Positions 1 through 14,897 of a stretch of DNA of 64,000 nucleotides are shown here, piece after piece. Position 1 is the first letter of the stretch. Each line of letters starts with the position of its first letter. This stretch comes from Burkholderiales bacterium (GTDB taxonomy: Bacteria; Pseudomonadota; Gammaproteobacteria; Burkholderiales; Burkholderiaceae_C): NCBI GenBank assembly GCA_947474755.1, contig CANJJE010000007.1:1-64000 (forward strand), read 5' to 3'. A model generated the notes under the pieces. It did not search any database and was not told the origin of the DNA. It worked only from the letters and a program-made list of their open reading frames with translations. Position numbers and translations under genes: made by a program.

Positions 1-201
1 GAAGGCGCCGCCGAGGAAGACGACCAGGCTGATGCCTGGGGACATCGCGCTTGCGATGCCGGTGGCAACGCCGATCCAGGCGCCCAGCACGGTAGGCACC
101 ATGGAGAGCGCCAGCAGCCAGTAGGTGTTGCGCAGCACGCGGTTGCGTTGTTCGACCGAAGTGCTAGAGGGGGCGTAGCCGTTGTACAGAACTTGACTCA
201 T
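1..201 (-). CDS. Bax inhibitor-1/YccA family membrane protein, N-terminal part (runs off window start)
   Basis: Reverse strand from ATG at 201 reads MSQVLYNGYAPSSTSVEQRNRVLRNTYWLLALSMVPTVLGAWIGVATG..., a BI-1/YccA-like N-terminus. Confidence 0.75.
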   Translation of the reverse strand, partial: MSQVLYNGYAPSSTSVEQRNRVLRNTYWLLALSMVPTVLGAWIGVATGIASAMSPGISLVVFLGGAF

Positions 202-363
202 GGAACCTCCGGAAAATGAGACGACCCGCTTCAGACTGTCGAAAACCATTGTAGTTCCGCTGTCGCATTCAAACGCGTGCCTGCCAGTGGCCCTGCAACT
301 GCTGGGCCCGGCTGCAGTTCGGCACCGTACAGTCCAGGTTTTGAAACCATCGGTGGACACCAG

Positions 364-771
364 ATGATCTCCAAACCTTCATTGACCTTGAGCGATGTGA
401 AGCGCATCGCTTTCGCGGCCGAGCAGGAGGCAGTCGCTAACCAGTGGGCGGTGTCAATTGCCATCGTCGATGACGGTGGGCACATGTTGTGGTTCCAGCG
501 ACTCGATGGCGCGGCCCCCAGTTCGGCCTACATTGCGCCGGCCAAGGCCCGCACTGCGGCGTTGGGTCGCCGAGAGAGCCGTCTCTTTGAGGAAATGATC
601 AACGGCGGACGGACCTCGTTCCTGAGTGTGCCTTTGCTGGACGGCATGCTGGAAGGCGGCGTTCCGCTGTTTGCCGACGGCCACTGCATCGGCGCTGTAG
701 GCGTCAGCGGCGTCAAGAGCGCTGAGGATGCGCAGATTGCGAAGGCGGGAATCGCTGCGCATGGGAGCTGA
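364..771 (+). CDS. GlcG/HbpS-family heme-binding-like protein
   Basis: MISKPSLTLSDVKRIAFAAEQEAVANQWAVSIAIVDDGGHMLWFQRLDGA...GGVPLFADGHCIGAVGVSG is typical of the GlcG/HbpS fold; the ORF track start at 277 is longer. Confidence 0.8.
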   Translation: MISKPSLTLSDVKRIAFAAEQEAVANQWAVSIAIVDDGGHMLWFQRLDGAAPSSAYIAPAKARTAALGRRESRLFEEMINGGRTSFLSVPLLDGMLEGGVPLFADGHCIGAVGVSGVKSAEDAQIAKAGIAAHGS

Positions 772-806
772 TCCGGTACGCGTGCGACAGGCCGAAACCA
801 GGGCCA

Positions 807-1639
807 TGCGCATTCAGATCATCACTGGAGACGACAAGCCGTTCGCATCGAAATACTTGATGCACCGCCTGATGGAACTGTGGCGGGAGGACGGTCACAC
901 GGTCCTGGTGGGACCTGCCCGCCGCTTGGAAGCCGATCTCGCCATCATGCACGTGGACCTGACCGTGATGGATCCAGGCCATCTGCCGGACAACCCGGAT
1001 GGCTGCCCGATGGTCAATGGCCGTGTCCTTGACATTTCGAAAATGCGCATCTCCCGGCAGCGCGTGCTGCAGGGTGATACCCATGCCGGTCCGGTCATTG
1101 TCAAGAGCAATTTCAATGCCTTTGGCAGCAAGGAGTTTCGCGCGTTGAGCCGTTGGAGTGGCCCTCATCTCCGGCGCCGACTGAGCAATGTCATCCCGTG
1201 GCGCTGGGCGGGATGCCTCCCCAAGAAGGACTACCCGATACTGGACGATGTCTCCCAGGTGCCGCGCTGGGTCTGGGAGCGTTCCGATCTGATCGTCGAG
1301 CGATTCACCCCAGAGCGGGATGGTGACAATTTCGTACTGCGGTGCTGGCTGTTCTTCGGTGAACAGGAGTACTCGGTGAAGCTGTTCAGTCACCATCCTG
1401 TCGTCAAGGTCGGCGGTATCCACCGCCATGAGTATCTGCACGAGGTGCCTGATAGCCTGCGCGAAGCGAGACTTGCGCTGGGGTTCGACTTCGGAAAATT
1501 CGATTACGTGATGGTTGATGGCCAGGCGGTCTTGCTCGACGCGAACAAGACGCCAGCGATCGCCAGTACCTCACGAACCCCCAATTTGCTGCGCCTGGCG
1601 ACGGGGCTGTCGGAGTTCGTGGCGCGGGGCGCAGCATGA
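807..1639 (+). CDS. ATP-grasp domain protein of unknown substrate (first of a tandem pair)
   Basis: ATP-grasp-like segments VIVKSNFNAFGSKEF, LIVERFTPERDGDNFVLRCWLFFG and VLLDANKTP. Stop overlaps next start (ATGA at 1636). Confidence 0.6.
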
Positions 1640-2847
1640 AGGCCGCGGCTCCATTGCTGCCTTCCCGAACCTTCGATCAGTTGCTCCCACCGGGAGTGAT
1701 CTATGCGCCACGAACCACGGTCGAGCATGTGGGCTGGGTGCTCAGCGAGGCCTATCGACTGGACACCCTGACCGGCCTGACGCTGCTGGTCACGGGTTCC
1801 GTGCTACTGGCGTGTCATCAGAACACGGTCACGCCGGACATCGTCGCGTTCTTCGAGGCTTGTGGCGCAACCCCCTCGCCGCATCGGGTGCCTTACCAGA
1901 CCGCGGAGCAGGCGTTTGACCAGATGCGCCGCTGGGCAGAACAAGGCCACCTCATCGTCAGCCCCTACCCATTGCCCGCCGATTCATGCGCGCCGCAGTC
2001 CTTGCTGGTGCCCGATGCGCTGTACCGCTGGCTCAATGACAAGTCGAACCTGGGCGCACTGGTGGACGCCGACTGGCTGCCACCAGCAGTCATGCTGACG
2101 CCCGATGCGGCGCAGAACCTGCTGACCGCCTTTGCGGGCGAGCCGGTGTACATCAAGGCTTGCGTGGCCGGGGCTTCTGGCGCAGGCATTGATGTGCGGT
2201 ATGCGCCGGACCATCAGACGCGGCTTCAGGCCCTCGAGTGGCTTGCCGGCCATGACCAGCCTTTCTCCGGTGTGCGAGTCGAACGCGCGTTGGACATCCC
2301 GATCTGCTGGTGTCTGAACCTGTCAATCCAGAGCGACCGTATTGAGTACCTGGGAGCCGCCATCCAGTTGTTCGCAAGCCCAGGTCAGCAAAGCGGCAGC
2401 CTGATCGATCCAGCCCAAGAGCCGCCCGCTTTCGCGGTCGAGGAGGCAATGCGCATCGCGCGCCGGGCCCAGCAGATGGGGTACCGCGGCCTGGCCGGCT
2501 TCGACCTGGGTTTGACCGCGGAGGCGCGCCCGTTCATCTTCGACCTGAATTTCCGGATGGTGTCGAGCACAGTGCAGTTGCTGTTGCACCAGAGTGCAGT
2601 GGAGCGCATCGGCGCCCACGTGTCCGAGTCCTGGCATCGCCTCATTCATGGGCCGTTGGCACCTGCGCTGGCCGCGATCGAGCCGTTGGGCCGCTCGGGC
2701 AGGTTCGTGCCTTGTCGACTCTGGGAGGCGAACCCTGAGAGCCGAGGCCGCAGCATGATCACCGGGTTTCTGGTGGCGGAGTCGGTGGAGGCATTGGCCC
2801 TCACACGCGATGCGATGGTCTCGGCCCTGGGCCCGCTTCTGGTCTGA
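1636..2847 (+). CDS. ATP-grasp ligase-like protein (second of a tandem pair)
   Basis: ATP-grasp-like segments [18 protein letters not shown] and GFDLGL...[13 protein letters not shown]; translationally coupled to the upstream ORF. Confidence 0.6.
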   Translation: MKAAAPLLPSRTFDQLLPPGVIYAPRTTVEHVGWVLSEAYRLDTLTGLTLLVTGSVLLACHQNTVTPDIVAFFEACGATPSPHRVPYQTAEQAFDQMRRWAEQGHLIVSPYPLPADSCAPQSLLVPDALYRWLNDKSNLGALVDADWLPPAVMLTPDAAQNLLTAFAGEPVYIKACVAGASGAGIDVRYAPDHQTRLQALEWLAGHDQPFSGVRVERALDIPICWCLNLSIQSDRIEYLGAAIQLFASPGQQSGSLIDPAQEPPAFAVEEAMRIARRAQQMGYRGLAGFDLGLTAEARPFIFDLNFRMVSSTVQLLLHQSAVERIGAHVSESWHRLIHGPLAPALAAIEPLGRSGRFVPCRLWEANPESRGRSMITGFLVAESVEALALTRDAMVSALGPLLV

Positions 2848-2981
2848 GATCGCGCTCGAATTACAATCCGGAGGTTTGGCCAAACCTATCCGCCCCCAGC
2901 GAAACCCTCACAGTTTCCCACCGGATTCCGACTCGCAGCCTGTGCTGCGGGGCAGAGCTGGGTGCACCAACGGAGAATTCC

Positions 2982-4161
2982 TTGCTGCCCGTGCTGCCCC
3001 CCGCAATCCTCGTTCTCGCAGACGGCTCCCGTTTCATCGGCATTTCCATCGGGTCCCCCGGTCAGACCTGCGGCGAAGTGGTGTTCAACACCTCTCTCAC
3101 CGGTTACCAGGAAATCCTGACTGACCCGAGTTACTGTCGTCAGGTCGTCACGCTGACCTATCCGCACATTGGCAGCTACGGCGTCAATGCCGAAGACGTC
3201 GAATCCGATCGCGTTCATGCCGCTGGCCTGATCATCAAGGATCTGCCCGTGCTGCCGTCCAACTTCCGGATGACCCAGACGCTTGCGCAGTACCTGCAGC
3301 GTGAAGGTACGGTAGCTATCTCCAACATCGACACGCGCCGCCTGACCCGCCTGCTGCGCACCACTGGGGCGCAAAACGGCTGCATCCTTACCCTGGAGGT
3401 CGGCGAGAAGCTCGCCGAAGCTCACTTCGCTCAGGCACTCGCCGCCGCACGCGACGCACCCAGCATGGCCGGGCTGGACCTGGCCCGGGTTGTCAGCAGT
3501 CGGGGGCGCAGTGTGTGGCACGAGACTGAATGGGCGCTGGGCAGCGGCTTCGGCCGGCTTGCTGAGCCTCGTTTCCACGTTGCCGCGCTGGACTTCGGCG
3601 TCAAGCGCAACATTCTGCGAATGCTGGCCAGCCGAGGCTGCAAGGTCACCTTGGTACCCGCGCAGACTTCTGCTGAAGATGTGCTTGCATTGAAGCCTGA
3701 TGGCGTCTTCCTCAGCAACGGCCCGGGCGACCCGGAGCCCTGCGACTACGCCATCGCCGCAACTCGAGCCTTGATCGACACAGGCATCCCGACCTTCGGA
3801 ATCTGCCTCGGTCACCAGATCCTCGCACTGGCCTCCGGCGCCAAGACCTTCAAGATGAAATTCGGCCACCACGGCGCCAACCACCCAGTGAAAGATCTGG
3901 ACAGCGGACGCGTGAGCATCACCAGCCAGAACCACGGCTTTGCCGTCGATGAGACCACTTTGCCGAAAAATCTGAGACCAACCCACGTCAGCCTGTTTGA
4001 TGGCACCCTGCAGGGTCTGGCGCGCACCGACCGTCCGGCGTTCTGCTTCCAGGGCCACCCTGAAGCCTCACCCGGGCCGCATGACATCGGTTATCTGTTT
4101 GATCGATTCACCACGCTGATGGAAGCTCACGCGCCACGCGCCGCCGCGATCGGAGGCCAGC

Positions 4162-4169
<8 letters not shown>
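2982..4169 (+). CDS. carA: Carbamoyl-phosphate synthase small subunit
   Basis: [39 protein letters not shown] plus GATase motif [34 protein letters not shown] start. Confidence 0.97.
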
Positions 4170-7476
<3,307 letters not shown>

Positions 7477-7507
7477 ACTCAAAACACGACGCTAATCATC
7501 CCTCATG

Positions 7508-7540
7508 GCCGCCGCTGGATTTTCTGGCGGCGGCTTCATT
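7508..7540 (+). terminator. Intrinsic terminator after carAB
   Basis: GCCGCCGC-TGGATTTTCTG-GCGGCGGC hairpin followed by TTCATTTTT. Confidence 0.75.
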
Positions 7541-7559
7541 TTTGCCTGGGGTTCATCAC

Positions 7560-8036
7560 ATGCAGACCATTCCTCTCACTCAACGGGGTGCCGATAAACT
7601 GAAAGAGGAGTTGCAACGCCTGAAGACGGTCGAACGTCATGCGGTGATCCAGGCGATCGCTGAGGCGAGGGCTCAGGGCGACTTGTCCGAGAACGCCGAG
7701 TACGAGGCGGCGAAGGACAAGCAGGGCTTCATCGAAGGCCGCATCCTGGATATTGAAGGAAAGCTGGCCGCTGCCAAGATCATCGACCCAGCGTCTCTCG
7801 ATGCCGAGGGCAAGGTCGTGTTCGGCTCTACTGTCGATCTCGAGGACGAGGTCAGCGGTGCGGCCGTCACGTACCAGATCGTCGGGGACGACGAGGCCGA
7901 CCTGAAGCTCGGCCTGATCTCGATCAGCTCGCCGATTGCCCGTGCGCTGATCGGCAAGGAGGTCGGCGACATCGCCGAGGTGCAGGCGCCTGGGGGCTTG
8001 AAGAGCTATGAAGTGATCGCTGTGCGCTACCAGTGA
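7560..8036 (+). CDS. greA: Transcription elongation factor GreA
   Basis: [55 protein letters not shown]. Confidence 0.97.
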   Translation: MQTIPLTQRGADKLKEELQRLKTVERHAVIQAIAEARAQGDLSENAEYEAAKDKQGFIEGRILDIEGKLAAAKIIDPASLDAEGKVVFGSTVDLEDEVSGAAVTYQIVGDDEADLKLGLISISSPIARALIGKEVGDIAEVQAPGGLKSYEVIAVRYQ

Positions 8037-8476
8037 GCGAGCTTCCCTTCATGCTGGGTCGCGTCTCGAAACTGCTGGCCGGTCTGTGGGCTGGGCTGCT
8101 GCTCGGTTTGGGCACTATCGGTGCGCCCGCTGGTTTCGCGATCACGACCGTGGAGATTGCCGGGCGTACGGCAGGACGCATGTTCGCTATCGAGGCCTAT
8201 GTGAGCCTGGCGTTGGCGGTGCTGCTGTTGCTGCTGACCCGCAAGGCTGCCACTGCTAGCCCGGCGGGGCCATCGCTCAACACGAACATGTTGCTGGTGC
8301 TGGGCGCGCTGTTTTGCACGATCGTGGGCTACTTCGTCATCCAGCCGCTGATGGCTGCAGCGCGGGTTGGCGAAGGCAGCCTGTCGTTCGGTGCGTTGCA
8401 CGGCCTGTCAGTCGGATTCTTCGCGCTGAAGGGTTTGCTCGTGATCGCGCTGGCATGGCGCCTGACCGCAGCTTGA
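8033..8476 (+). CDS. DUF4149-type small membrane protein
   Basis: Four hydrophobic segments, overlaps greA stop; resembles DUF4149 proteins downstream of greA in Burkholderiales. Confidence 0.65.
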   Translation: MSELPFMLGRVSKLLAGLWAGLLLGLGTIGAPAGFAITTVEIAGRTAGRMFAIEAYVSLALAVLLLLLTRKAATASPAGPSLNTNMLLVLGALFCTIVGYFVIQPLMAAARVGEGSLSFGALHGLSVGFFALKGLLVIALAWRLTAA

Positions 8477-8514
8477 TCTGACGTTGACGCCGCTGAAGGC
8501 GATAAGCGTTTCCG

Positions 8515-8988
8515 TCAGTCGACGGCCTTGCGCTTGACGCTGGTGATTCGCTTGCGGGCTCGCTTGATCTCGCCGCCTGCAGCCACTCGCTCATTGCCCA
8601 GCACCTTGATCTTCTTCACCTGCGGTCGGTGGTTGCCGCTCTTCGAGAATTTCAGCAGCTTGACCACCCGCGGGCCTGGCATCCGGTCGTCACGCTCCTC
8701 CTTTGCCTTCGGCGGGATCGGCCGCCACAGCACCAGCAGCTTGCCAATGTGCTGGACCGGCGCGGCGTTGAGCTGATCAGTCAGCATCGCAAACATGGTT
8801 TCGCGGGACGCACGCTCGTCGGAGAAGACGCGAACCTTGATCAGCCCGTGGGCGTTCAGAGCGGCGTCGGTTTCCCGGATCACTGCTGGCGTCATTCCGT
8901 CCGCACCGATCAGGACGACCGGGGTCAGATGGTGGGCGTCGGCGCGTTTTTCCCGGCGCTGGTGGGTAGTGAGAGTGATGGCTGGCAT
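8515..8988 (-). CDS. yhbY: YhbY/CRM-domain RNA-binding protein
   Basis: MPAITLTTHQRREKRADAHHLTPVVLIGADGMTPAVIRETDAALNAHGLIKVRVFSDER; upstream of and divergent from rlmE as in many proteobacteria. Confidence 0.88.
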   Translation of the reverse strand: MPAITLTTHQRREKRADAHHLTPVVLIGADGMTPAVIRETDAALNAHGLIKVRVFSDERASRETMFAMLTDQLNAAPVQHIGKLLVLWRPIPPKAKEERDDRMPGPRVVKLLKFSKSGNHRPQVKKIKVLGNERVAAGGEIKRARKRITSVKRKAVD

Positions 8989-9041
8989 CGCCCTATTATC
9001 GATGGACATGATCACCACCACGCTTACTTCATCCGCTGCCC

Positions 9042-9075
9042 CCGGAGGAGACTCCGGCCGCCTTCGGGCGGCCGG
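9042..9075 (+). promoter_or_regulatory. Two overlapping, mutually exclusive hairpins in the rlmE leader
   Basis: CCGGAG-GAGA-CTCCGG (9042-9057) and CCGGCCGCC-TTCG-GGCGGCCGG (9054-9075) share bases 9054-9057. Confidence 0.6.
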
Positions 9076-9087
9076 GTGCTTGCCGAC

Positions 9088-9804
9088 ATGAAAGTCAAAT
9101 CAAAAAGCAAGAAGATCGACAAGGCCTGGTTGCTTGCGCACCTCAACGACACCTACGTCAAGTTGTCGAAGAAGGAGGGCTACCGAGCGAGGGCTGCTTA
9201 CAAGCTGAAAGAAATCGACGAGACACTGGGCCTGTTGAAGCCGGGGCAGGTCGTCGTCGATCTGGGTGCGGCACCCGGTGCGTGGAGTCAGTACGTGCGT
9301 CGCAGGCTGTCAACGAAGGTGCCCGACGCTATTGGCGCTGGGCTCGGCCCGCTGAACGGCACCATCATTGCGCTCGACCTTCTGGATTTCGAGCCGATCG
9401 ACGGCGTCGTGTTCATCCAGGGTGATTTTCGGGACGAGCCGGTGCTGCAGCAACTCGAGGCCGCGGTGGGCGGCCGGCCCGTTGATGTCGTCGTTTCCGA
9501 CCTGGCTCCGAATCTCACCGGCATCGCCAGTTCCGACGACTCCCGGATCGCGCACCTGGTCGAACTGGCGGTGGATTTCGCGGCGCATCACCTGGTCCCG
9601 GGAGGTGCGCTGGTGTGCAAGGTTTTCCACGGTAGCAACTACAACGAGTTGGTCGCCTTGCTGAAAGCGAACTTCCGGACGGTGAAAGCGATCAAGCCGA
9701 AGGCCTCTCGTGACCGGTCGTCCGAGACCTTCCTCGTCGGTATGGGTCTCAAGCAGTCGCGCAAGGTGGTCGAAACCGGCTCGATTACCGTGTTGCCGGG
9801 CTAG
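9088..9804 (+). CDS. rlmE: 23S rRNA (uridine2552-2'-O)-methyltransferase RlmE/FtsJ
   Basis: MKVKSKSKKIDKAWLLAHLNDTYVKLSKKEGYRARAAYKLKEIDETLGLLKPGQVVVDLGAAPGAWSQY. Confidence 0.95.
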   Translation: MKVKSKSKKIDKAWLLAHLNDTYVKLSKKEGYRARAAYKLKEIDETLGLLKPGQVVVDLGAAPGAWSQYVRRRLSTKVPDAIGAGLGPLNGTIIALDLLDFEPIDGVVFIQGDFRDEPVLQQLEAAVGGRPVDVVVSDLAPNLTGIASSDDSRIAHLVELAVDFAAHHLVPGGALVCKVFHGSNYNELVALLKANFRTVKAIKPKASRDRSSETFLVGMGLKQSRKVVETGSITVLPG

Positions 9805-9848
9805 AAATTCCTCCGAGTCTCACGAGTGACCGCATTACCCACACGGCA

Positions 9849-9876
9849 CTTGAGTCGCATAAACTAGTCCCTACAT
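9849..9876 (+). promoter_or_regulatory. Candidate heat-shock (sigma-32-like) promoter upstream of ftsH
   Basis: CTTGAG-N14-CCCTACAT resembles CTTGAA-N13-15-CCCCATNT. Confidence 0.35.
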
Positions 9877-9929
9877 AAGACAGACGTCGCGCCCGCTGTG
9901 CACGCCGACCCCGTAGTTCAAGAATTGGA

Positions 9930-11840
<1,911 letters not shown>

Positions 11841-11860
11841 CGGCCGTTGATCACGTTTTC

Positions 11861-11883
11861 ACGGGGCTTCGGCCCCGTTTTCG
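11861..11883 (+). terminator. Hairpin/terminator after ftsH
   Basis: ACGGGGC-TTCG-GCCCCGT followed by TTTTC. Confidence 0.6.
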
Positions 11884-11928
11884 CAGGCTCTGTGGTTCCA
11901 ACGGCCTGTTGATGTCGATCCCGGTTTC

Positions 11929-12786
11929 ATGCTCTGGCAAACCACTCACCATCTGATCGAGCTTTCCGTGCCCAGAGTCATGGGCATAGTCAACACGACG
12001 CCCGACTCTTTTTCTGACGGGGGGCGGTTCACCAGTGTGGCTGCGGCCGTCGATCATTGCCGACGCCTGATCGACGAAGGTGCAGACATCCTCGACATCG
12101 GTGGCGAGTCGAGCCGTCCAGGTGCCGAGCCGGTGTCTCTGGAGGAAGAACGTCGTCGCGTCCTGCCAGTTCTCGAAGCAGTGCTTGCGATGAGACACCC
12201 GGTGTCGATTGACACCACCAAGCCTGCCCTGATGGCAGAAGCCTTGGCGCTGGGTGTCGACATCGTCAACGACATTCATACCCTGAAAGCGCTGGGTGCG
12301 CTCGATGTTGTTGCGGCGCATCCGAATTGTGGTGTCTGCCTGATGCATATGAAGGGCAAGCCGCCATCGATGCAGTCGCAGCCTTCCTACATCGATGCGG
12401 TGGCCGAAGTGGGTTCGATGCTCCGAGATCGGATGGAGGCATTGACGGCGCGGGGTGTCGCCGCCGATCGCATCGTGCTGGACCCGGGAATCGGCTTCGG
12501 CAAGACGATTGAGCACAACCTCGAGTTGCTGCGTCGGCAGCGAGAGTTGCTCGTGCTGGGCCGCCCCTTGCTGGTCGGCTGGTCGCGCAAGTCGTCACTC
12601 GGCGTGCTGACCGGGCGTGCGGTCGGCGACAGGTTGGCTGCCAGCATCGCGGCAGCCTTGGCGGCGGTGCTGAACGGTGCCAGCATCGTCCGCGTCCACG
12701 ATGTCGCTGCCACCGTCGATGCCGTGAGGGTATGGCGCGCGGCTGGTTTGCCGATAACACCCGTCAGGTTTGACCAACTGCGATGA
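11929..12786 (+). CDS. folP: Dihydropteroate synthase
   Basis: [20 protein letters not shown]...[19 protein letters not shown]. Confidence 0.97.
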   Translation: MLWQTTHHLIELSVPRVMGIVNTTPDSFSDGGRFTSVAAAVDHCRRLIDEGADILDIGGESSRPGAEPVSLEEERRRVLPVLEAVLAMRHPVSIDTTKPALMAEALALGVDIVNDIHTLKALGALDVVAAHPNCGVCLMHMKGKPPSMQSQPSYIDAVAEVGSMLRDRMEALTARGVAADRIVLDPGIGFGKTIEHNLELLRRQRELLVLGRPLLVGWSRKSSLGVLTGRAVGDRLAASIAAALAAVLNGASIVRVHDVAATVDAVRVWRAAGLPITPVRFDQLR

Positions 12787-12799
12787 GAGTCCAACGACC

Positions 12800-14131
12800 A
12801 TGACAAGAGTTCATTTCGGCACGGATGGCATCCGCGGCACGGTGGGGCAATCGCCAATCACCCCCGACTTTATGTTGCGGCTGGGCCACTCGGTCGGGCG
12901 GGTACTGAAAGCCTCGGATCCCAAGCCCACGGTGCTGATAGGCAAGGACACCCGTATCTCGGGGTACATGATCGAGTCGGCACTGGAAGCCGGTTTCGCC
13001 TCGGCAGGTGTGGATGTGCTGCTGACCGGTCCGTTGCCCACGCCGGGCATCGCCTACCTGACGCGCGCTTTGCGGCTGAATCTGGGTGTGGTCATAAGCG
13101 CATCACACAATCCATTCGCCGATAACGGCATCAAGTTTTTCTCTGCACGCGGCGAGAAGCTGCCTGATGAATGGGAGGCAAGTGTCGAGGCCTCGCTCGA
13201 CCAGCCACCTCAGTGGGTCGCCTCCGCCACGCTCGGCAAGGCCCGCAAGCTGCAGGATGCGCGCGGACGCTACATCGAATTCTGCAAGAGCACCTTCAGC
13301 AGCGAGTTGTCGCTCAAGGGCCTGAAGATCGTCGTCGATGCCGCCCACGGTGCGGCCTACCATGTGGCGCCGGAGGTGTTCCACGAACTGGGCGCTGAAG
13401 TCGTGGCCATCGGGTGCAGTCCGGATGGGACCAATATCAATGCGGGGTTCGGCGCTACCGCGCCAGCGGCCTTGGTTCAAGCTGTCAAGGAGCATCGAGC
13501 CGATTACGGCATCGCGCTCGATGGCGACGCCGACCGATTGCAACTGGTGGATGCGGCCGGTCGTCTTTACAACGGTGACGAGCTGCTTTATGCGATGGTG
13601 ACCGACCGCCTCGCGCAAGGTCAGGCCGTGCCCGGCGTGGTCGGGACCTTGATGACAAATCTGGCGGTGGAGTCTGCTCTGCAGCGACTTGGTGTCGACC
13701 TGGTGCGTGCACGCGTCGGTGATCGCTACGTTCTCGAAGGCCTGCTGGCCCGTGGCTGGAACCTTGGCGGGGAAGGGTCCGGTCATTTGCTGGCGCTTGA
13801 TCGGCACACGACCGGTGACGGCATCATCAGCGCACTGCAGGTGCTCCAGGCGGTGTGCCGGACCGGTGTGAGCTTGGCAGATCAGTTGCGGGAGGTGACG
13901 CTGCTGCCGCAAGTGATGATCAATGTTCGCCTGCGCGAGGGGCTGGACTGGAAGACGCACGACCCCTTGCGCCTGTTACAGCGCGAGATCGAGGCTGAAC
14001 TGGGAAGTACCGGTCGAATCCTGATACGCCCCTCTGGCACTGAGCCCTTGCTGCGCGTGATGGTCGAAGCCCGCGACCACCAGACGGCCAACCGCTGTGC
14101 GCAACGCTTGGCTCAGACGCTGGAGGTCTGA
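12800..14131 (+). CDS. glmM: Phosphoglucosamine mutase
   Basis: [21 protein letters not shown]...[19 protein letters not shown]...DGDADR. Confidence 0.97.
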   Translation: MTRVHFGTDGIRGTVGQSPITPDFMLRLGHSVGRVLKASDPKPTVLIGKDTRISGYMIESALEAGFASAGVDVLLTGPLPTPGIAYLTRALRLNLGVVISASHNPFADNGIKFFSARGEKLPDEWEASVEASLDQPPQWVASATLGKARKLQDARGRYIEFCKSTFSSELSLKGLKIVVDAAHGAAYHVAPEVFHELGAEVVAIGCSPDGTNINAGFGATAPAALVQAVKEHRADYGIALDGDADRLQLVDAAGRLYNGDELLYAMVTDRLAQGQAVPGVVGTLMTNLAVESALQRLGVDLVRARVGDRYVLEGLLARGWNLGGEGSGHLLALDRHTTGDGIISALQVLQAVCRTGVSLADQLREVTLLPQVMINVRLREGLDWKTHDPLRLLQREIEAELGSTGRILIRPSGTEPLLRVMVEARDHQTANRCAQRLAQTLEV

Positions 14132-14146
14132 GCCAGCTTCACGAAT

Positions 14147-14635
14147 TCACTTCTTGACGGGGGGAATGAGTACCGTGTCGACGATGTGCACCACGCCGTT
14201 CGACGCTTCGATATCTGCAGTGGTAATCACCGCGCTTTCGACCGTCACAAAGGTGCCCGAACGGTACAGCGATACCGGAGCGCCTTGCACGGTAGTGGCC
14301 GGGCCGTTCTTGACATCGGCCGAAGTCACCTTGCTGGGCAGGACGTGGTAAGTCAGCACTGAAATCAACAGAGCCTTGTCCTTTGACAGCGCGTCCAGCG
14401 TTTTGGCTGGCACGGCTTTGAAGGCATCGTCAGTCGGCGCAAACACTGTGTACGGCCCAGGCTCCTTGAGTGTTTCCGTCAATCCTGCGTCGTTGATCAA
14501 CTTCGTCAGCGTCGACAACTGCGGCGTGGCGGCCGCGGTTTCCGCGACCGACTGTGGCGCAGGTGCAGTGGCGCAACCGCCCAGAATGACTGCCGTGGTC
14601 AGCGTCAAGCTCATGGCTAGCTTGCTGAAATACAT
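14147..14635 (-). CDS. Fasciclin-domain lipoprotein
   Basis: Lipobox LGGC; NDAGLTETLKEPGPYTVFAPTDDAFKAVPAKTLDALSKDKALLISVLTYHVLPSKV...GVVHIVDTVLIPP. Confidence 0.9.
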   Translation of the reverse strand: MYFSKLAMSLTLTTAVILGGCATAPAPQSVAETAAATPQLSTLTKLINDAGLTETLKEPGPYTVFAPTDDAFKAVPAKTLDALSKDKALLISVLTYHVLPSKVTSADVKNGPATTVQGAPVSLYRSGTFVTVESAVITTADIEASNGVVHIVDTVLIPPVKK

Positions 14636-14711
14636 AGATAGATCTCCGATTCGGGTTTGTTTGGGGGAATCTGTGTCGCATGGCGCCCAACATCGCCGAG
14701 CTCACATGGGT

Positions 14712-14754
14712 AGGTTATGGACCATTTATGACAAATAGGTGACTTGCGAGTGAC
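14712..14754 (-). promoter_or_regulatory. PHO-box-like triple 11-bp direct repeat with -10-like element, facing the fasciclin gene
   Basis: Minus strand: GTCACTCGCAA GTCACCTATTT GTCATAAATGGTCCA TAACCT. Confidence 0.65.
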
Positions 14755-14816
14755 GTGACTCGCGCGCGTCGTGGTGGTGAGGTCAGTCGCCAAAACATGA
14801 CTTCGACGCGTTGAAC

Positions 14817-14850
14817 TTGTCACCGGGGTGTCATATTGGTCTTCTAACCT
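14817..14850 (+). promoter_or_regulatory. PHO box and -10-like element upstream of pstS
   Basis: TTGTCACCGGGGTGTCATATTGGTCTTCTAACCT: two TGTCA units 11 bp apart, then TAACCT. Confidence 0.7.
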
Positions 14851-14897
14851 CATCGGTTGAATCACTTTGCGCCTCGCGCACACGGAAAGGATCTGAA

